Positions 14,647 to 16,790 of a stretch of DNA of 16,790 nucleotides are shown here, one piece after another. The stretch comes from Gammaproteobacteria bacterium (GTDB lineage Bacteria; Pseudomonadota; Gammaproteobacteria; SZUA-229). Position numbers and translations under genes: made by a program. The notes below the pieces were generated by a model that saw nothing but the letters and a program-made list of their open reading frames with translations, made no database searches and was not told the origin of the DNA. The number at the start of each line of letters is the position of its first letter. The first letter of the stretch is position 1. The DNA is taken from assembly GCA_013138755.1 (NCBI GenBank), contig WTCC01000049.1, forward strand, positions 1 to 16,790, given 5' to 3'.

Positions 14647-15162
14647 TTATTTGTCTGTTCCAAAATTAAGGCCTATCGAAAGACGGTGTTCGTTGCTGCA
14701 GTTTTTACTCACTTCGTGACGGATTTCCGGTTTGAAAAAGATGAATTCGCCGGCATGTGGTTCGATTTCGATTTTCTCTTCCTGGTCCATCTTCTGAGTT
14801 TCGTAGATGATCAGATTACCTGAGTTTTTAGGAACATGTACGTAATATACGGCTGATAATAATTCATCGTAATCATCATGGCTGTGTATCAGTGTGCTGG
14901 AACCCGGGGGCATATAGTTGAACCAGGAGCCGACGCGTAGGTTTTCATTTATCAGGACATCCTTTGCTAGCGTCTTCGCTTCTGTGATTAAAAGAGTTAA
15001 CTCTGGAATCTGTTTTTCGGTGAGGTAGATGTTCTCGTAACGGCCATCAAATAAGTGCGTTTTTTTTACTTCGACATCGTCTTTATGTGCTAAAAATTTT
15101 TTTAATATATCAGTATTAAGATCAACGGTGGCCTGAGTAGCATTTTTTCTATAAACAGTCAT
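14647..15162 (-). CDS. Putative 2-oxoglutarate/Fe(II)-dependent oxygenase
   Basis: Read from the ATG at 15160-15162 the protein has 171 residues; a slightly longer reading would start at TTG. The double-stranded beta-helix iron site is visible: HSHDDYDE (93-100) gives the His and acidic ligands, RHEV (148-151) the distal His, and HRLSIGLNF (159-167) the arginine that should hold the 2-oxoglutarate carboxylate. SAVYYVHVPKNSGNLIIYE (103-121) is the pattern of the 2OG-FeII_Oxy_5 group, whose members often hydroxylate small molecules or proteins. The substrate cannot be told. It follows hemN after 66 bases on the same strand, so an O2-using enzyme may be read from the promoter of an O2-independent one. 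Confidence 0.8.
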   Translation of the reverse strand: MTVYRKNATQATVDLNTDILKKFLAHKDDVEVKKTHLFDGRYENIYLTEKQIPELTLLITEAKTLAKDVLINENLRVGSWFNYMPPGSSTLIHSHDDYDELLSAVYYVHVPKNSGNLIIYETQKMDQEEKIEIEPHAGEFIFFKPEIRHEVSKNCSNEHRLSIGLNFGTDK

Positions 15163-15228
15163 GTGGGCGAATCTCAAATACGCATCTGTGATTTGTCAGA
15201 CCTTCTATGGTCAGACAGCAGTCGTTTA

Positions 15229-16617
15229 TTATATTACTCGAGAGAACTGTTTGTTGTTTTTTTTCTGCAGGTAACGATCAAATTGCATACAGATCGAACG
15301 GGTGAGTAGTCGTCCTGTATTAGTGATGGTTAGATTGGATTTTTCAATTTCAAGTAGACCGTCTGTTGCCATTTTTTGCAGATTATCCAAAGACGATTTA
15401 AAGTATGTCTTAAAATCAATTCCCCATTTTTTTTCAATCTTTCTTATGTCGAGCTTGTTGTTGCACATAAGCTGGTTGATTATCTCGCGGCGCAAGATGT
15501 CATCATCTTCAAGTTCTATGCCACGAAAAATAGGGATAATGCCTTCGTTTAGAAGATTTTCGTATTCGTCGATAGTGCGAACATTCTGGCTGTAGTTATC
15601 ACCTATTCGACCGATAGCCGTGATGCCCATGGCTATGATGTCGCAGTTAGCATTCGTCGAGTAGCCCTGGAAGTTTCTCTGAAGACTGCCTTCCCGCTGC
15701 GCTTTCACTAAAGAGTCTGTCTCTTTGGCGAAATGATCCATGCCTATATAGGCATAACCTGCATCCTGTAATTTATCGACGCACAATTGTAATATGTTCA
15801 ACTTCTCTTCTGCAGAAGGTAGTTCGTCTTCGTTTATACGCCGTTGTGGTTTAAACATTTCCGGTAGATGGGCGTAATTATAGACAGCAATTCTATCCGG
15901 GTTTAGTTCGATAGTGGTATTCAGTGTTTGCAGAAAACTATATACCGTCTGGTTTGGCAGGCCGTACATCAGGTCAATGTTGATCGATTGATATTTTAGA
16001 GCGCGTGCATCATCGATGTGTTGCTTTATCTGTTGCGTTGATTGAACCCGATTGACTGATTTTTGGACGCAATGATCAAAATCCTGTACGCCAAAACTAA
16101 TCCGGTTGAAACCTAGATTGTTTAAGTTTTTAAGTCGTTGTTGATCGACTGTTCGTGGATCAACTTCGATGCCAAATTCTACCGTACCATCTGCTGGCAC
16201 CTGAAAGTTCTCACGTATGCATTCGATAATCTCATATATTTCTTTGTCATTTAGAAAAGTAGGTGTACCTCCGCCCCAATGTATCTGTGTTACTTTTCTA
16301 TCGTTTGCGAACAAGGCTCCCTGTAATTTTATTTCCTGTTTGAGTAATTCGATGTAATGCGTGGCTTTTGACTTATCTTTAGTGATGACTTTGCTGCACC
16401 CGCAGTAATAACAGATCGTGTCGCAGAACGGTATATGTAAGTACAGTGACAATGGTGCTGGTATCAAGTCTTCATTGCTGACTTTAATCCAGCCTTTGTA
16501 ATCATCAACATCATAATCTGTGCTGAATTGTACGGCTGTCGGATAGGATGTGTAGCGCGGTCCGAATGTATCGTAACGTCGTATTATTTCTTTATTGAAA
16601 ATAACTCTATTGTCCAT
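15229..16617 (-). CDS. hemN: Oxygen-independent coproporphyrinogen III oxidase
   Basis: HemN is a radical SAM enzyme that decarboxylates coproporphyrinogen III to protoporphyrinogen IX without O2. The protein has 462 residues (457 in E. coli). The radical SAM cluster motif is C65-x3-C69-x2-C72 in YLHIPFCDTICYYCGCSK, with the additional C74 and Y59 typical of true HemN. RYTSYPTAVQF (21-31) is the N-terminal signature, HWGGGTPTF and EVDPRT are SAM-binding regions, and the HemN C-terminal domain is present. These features separate it from the heme chaperone HemW, which is shorter and lacks RYTSYPTA. The ATG at 16615-16617 has GAAGA just upstream. An FNR-type site lies at a class II position ahead of it. 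Confidence 0.97.
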   Translation of the reverse strand: MDNRVIFNKEIIRRYDTFGPRYTSYPTAVQFSTDYDVDDYKGWIKVSNEDLIPAPLSLYLHIPFCDTICYYCGCSKVITKDKSKATHYIELLKQEIKLQGALFANDRKVTQIHWGGGTPTFLNDKEIYEIIECIRENFQVPADGTVEFGIEVDPRTVDQQRLKNLNNLGFNRISFGVQDFDHCVQKSVNRVQSTQQIKQHIDDARALKYQSINIDLMYGLPNQTVYSFLQTLNTTIELNPDRIAVYNYAHLPEMFKPQRRINEDELPSAEEKLNILQLCVDKLQDAGYAYIGMDHFAKETDSLVKAQREGSLQRNFQGYSTNANCDIIAMGITAIGRIGDNYSQNVRTIDEYENLLNEGIIPIFRGIELEDDDILRREIINQLMCNNKLDIRKIEKKWGIDFKTYFKSSLDNLQKMATDGLLEIEKSNLTITNTGRLLTRSICMQFDRYLQKKNNKQFSRVI

Positions 16618-16665
16618 GTCTTCAGGGTCGATAACAGCACTTGGGTGTTTGCAATTTAGTGATAA

Positions 16666-16706
16666 GTTTATGAAATGTTAAATATTTGTTGCATGACTTA
16701 AGTCAA
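16666..16706 (-). promoter_or_regulatory. FNR/Anr-type class II promoter of hemN
   Basis: On the minus strand TTGAC-TTAA-GTCAT (16706-16693) fits the FNR consensus TTGAT-N4-ATCAA with symmetrical C/G at the inner positions, and contains the perfect palindrome TGACTTAAGTCA (16694-16705). A -10 hexamer TAAACT (16671-16666) is centred 31 bases downstream of the site centre, the spacing of a class II FNR promoter (site at -41.5). The predicted start is near 16659, giving a leader of about 42 bases. Induction of hemN under low oxygen is known in other gammaproteobacteria; here it is inferred. Confidence 0.72.
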
Positions 16707-16790
16707 CATGGAGTGATTCAACGAGGGAATTCAATCTGGACAGATTAAAAATTGGTGGTTCTGGTCGTCGTGTTGATTGCGTTAAGCGTA

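Noticed and set aside
15195..15225. Short repeated GTCAGAC between hemN and the oxygenase as a terminator
   Set aside because: The two copies are direct, not inverted. The remaining GACC/GGTC stem has four pairs and no adjacent U-run, so a terminator is not supported.
16752..16790. Possible start of a plus-strand membrane protein at the right edge (TTG or GTG followed by hydrophobic codons)
   Set aside because: Only 13 codons are visible, the start codon would be TTG or GTG, and the ribosome site is weak. A divergent gene sharing the FNR site is possible but cannot be supported from this window.
16679..16790. Minus-strand frame open from the right edge to a stop near 16679
   Set aside because: About 36 codons with no recognisable protein pattern. 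It would place the FNR-type site inside a gene; chance is likelier.

Overview
The window is chromosomal DNA of a gammaproteobacterium with moderate to low GC. This is supported by the dusB-fis pair followed by purH, an adjacent fabA-fabB pair for anaerobic unsaturated fatty acid synthesis, RNase D, GloA, DUF3301 and DUF4426 proteins, and an oxygen-independent coproporphyrinogen oxidase behind an FNR-type promoter. I cannot name the genus. I see no phage, insertion sequence, tRNA, rRNA or CRISPR array.

Layout. (1) 1-295: N-terminal end of purH on the minus strand. (2) 296-1023: the only long gene-free stretch. It is not plain spacer: it holds two diverged copies of one structured repeat facing each other (about 391-614 and 718-968), each a palindrome, a C-rich hairpin and a branched fold. 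(3) 1024-6547, all minus strand, transcribed leftwards in the order fabA, fabB, a small secreted protein, a PLP-dependent deaminase/desulfhydrase-like enzyme, a zinc-ribbon DUF3426 membrane protein, dusB, fis. (4) 6659-7559: convergent DUF3301 (+) and DUF4426 (-) genes sharing a very strong bidirectional terminator. (5) 7749-9291: gloA-rnd on the minus strand, with a divergent unrecognised gene (9380-10129, +). (6) 10126-14431, all minus strand: an ion-channel/stator pair (MotA/TolQ/ExbB-like, then an ExbD/MotB-like subunit with a long coiled coil), a small secreted cysteine-containing protein, a solitary MlaC-like protein, a membrane-anchored glutaredoxin-like protein and a TerB-like protein. 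(7) 14647-16617: hemN followed by a putative 2-oxoglutarate/Fe(II) oxygenase, with an FNR-type promoter upstream of hemN.

Most genes are housekeeping: purine, fatty acid, tRNA modification, methylglyoxal detoxification, RNA processing and heme. The two least conventional items are the stator-like pair at 12587-14431, whose B subunit has an ExbD-type membrane segment separated from an ExbD-like C-terminal part by about 160 residues of predicted coiled coil, and the inverted structured repeat pair between fis and purH. Functions for the 180-residue secreted protein and the 249-residue protein could not be recognised.
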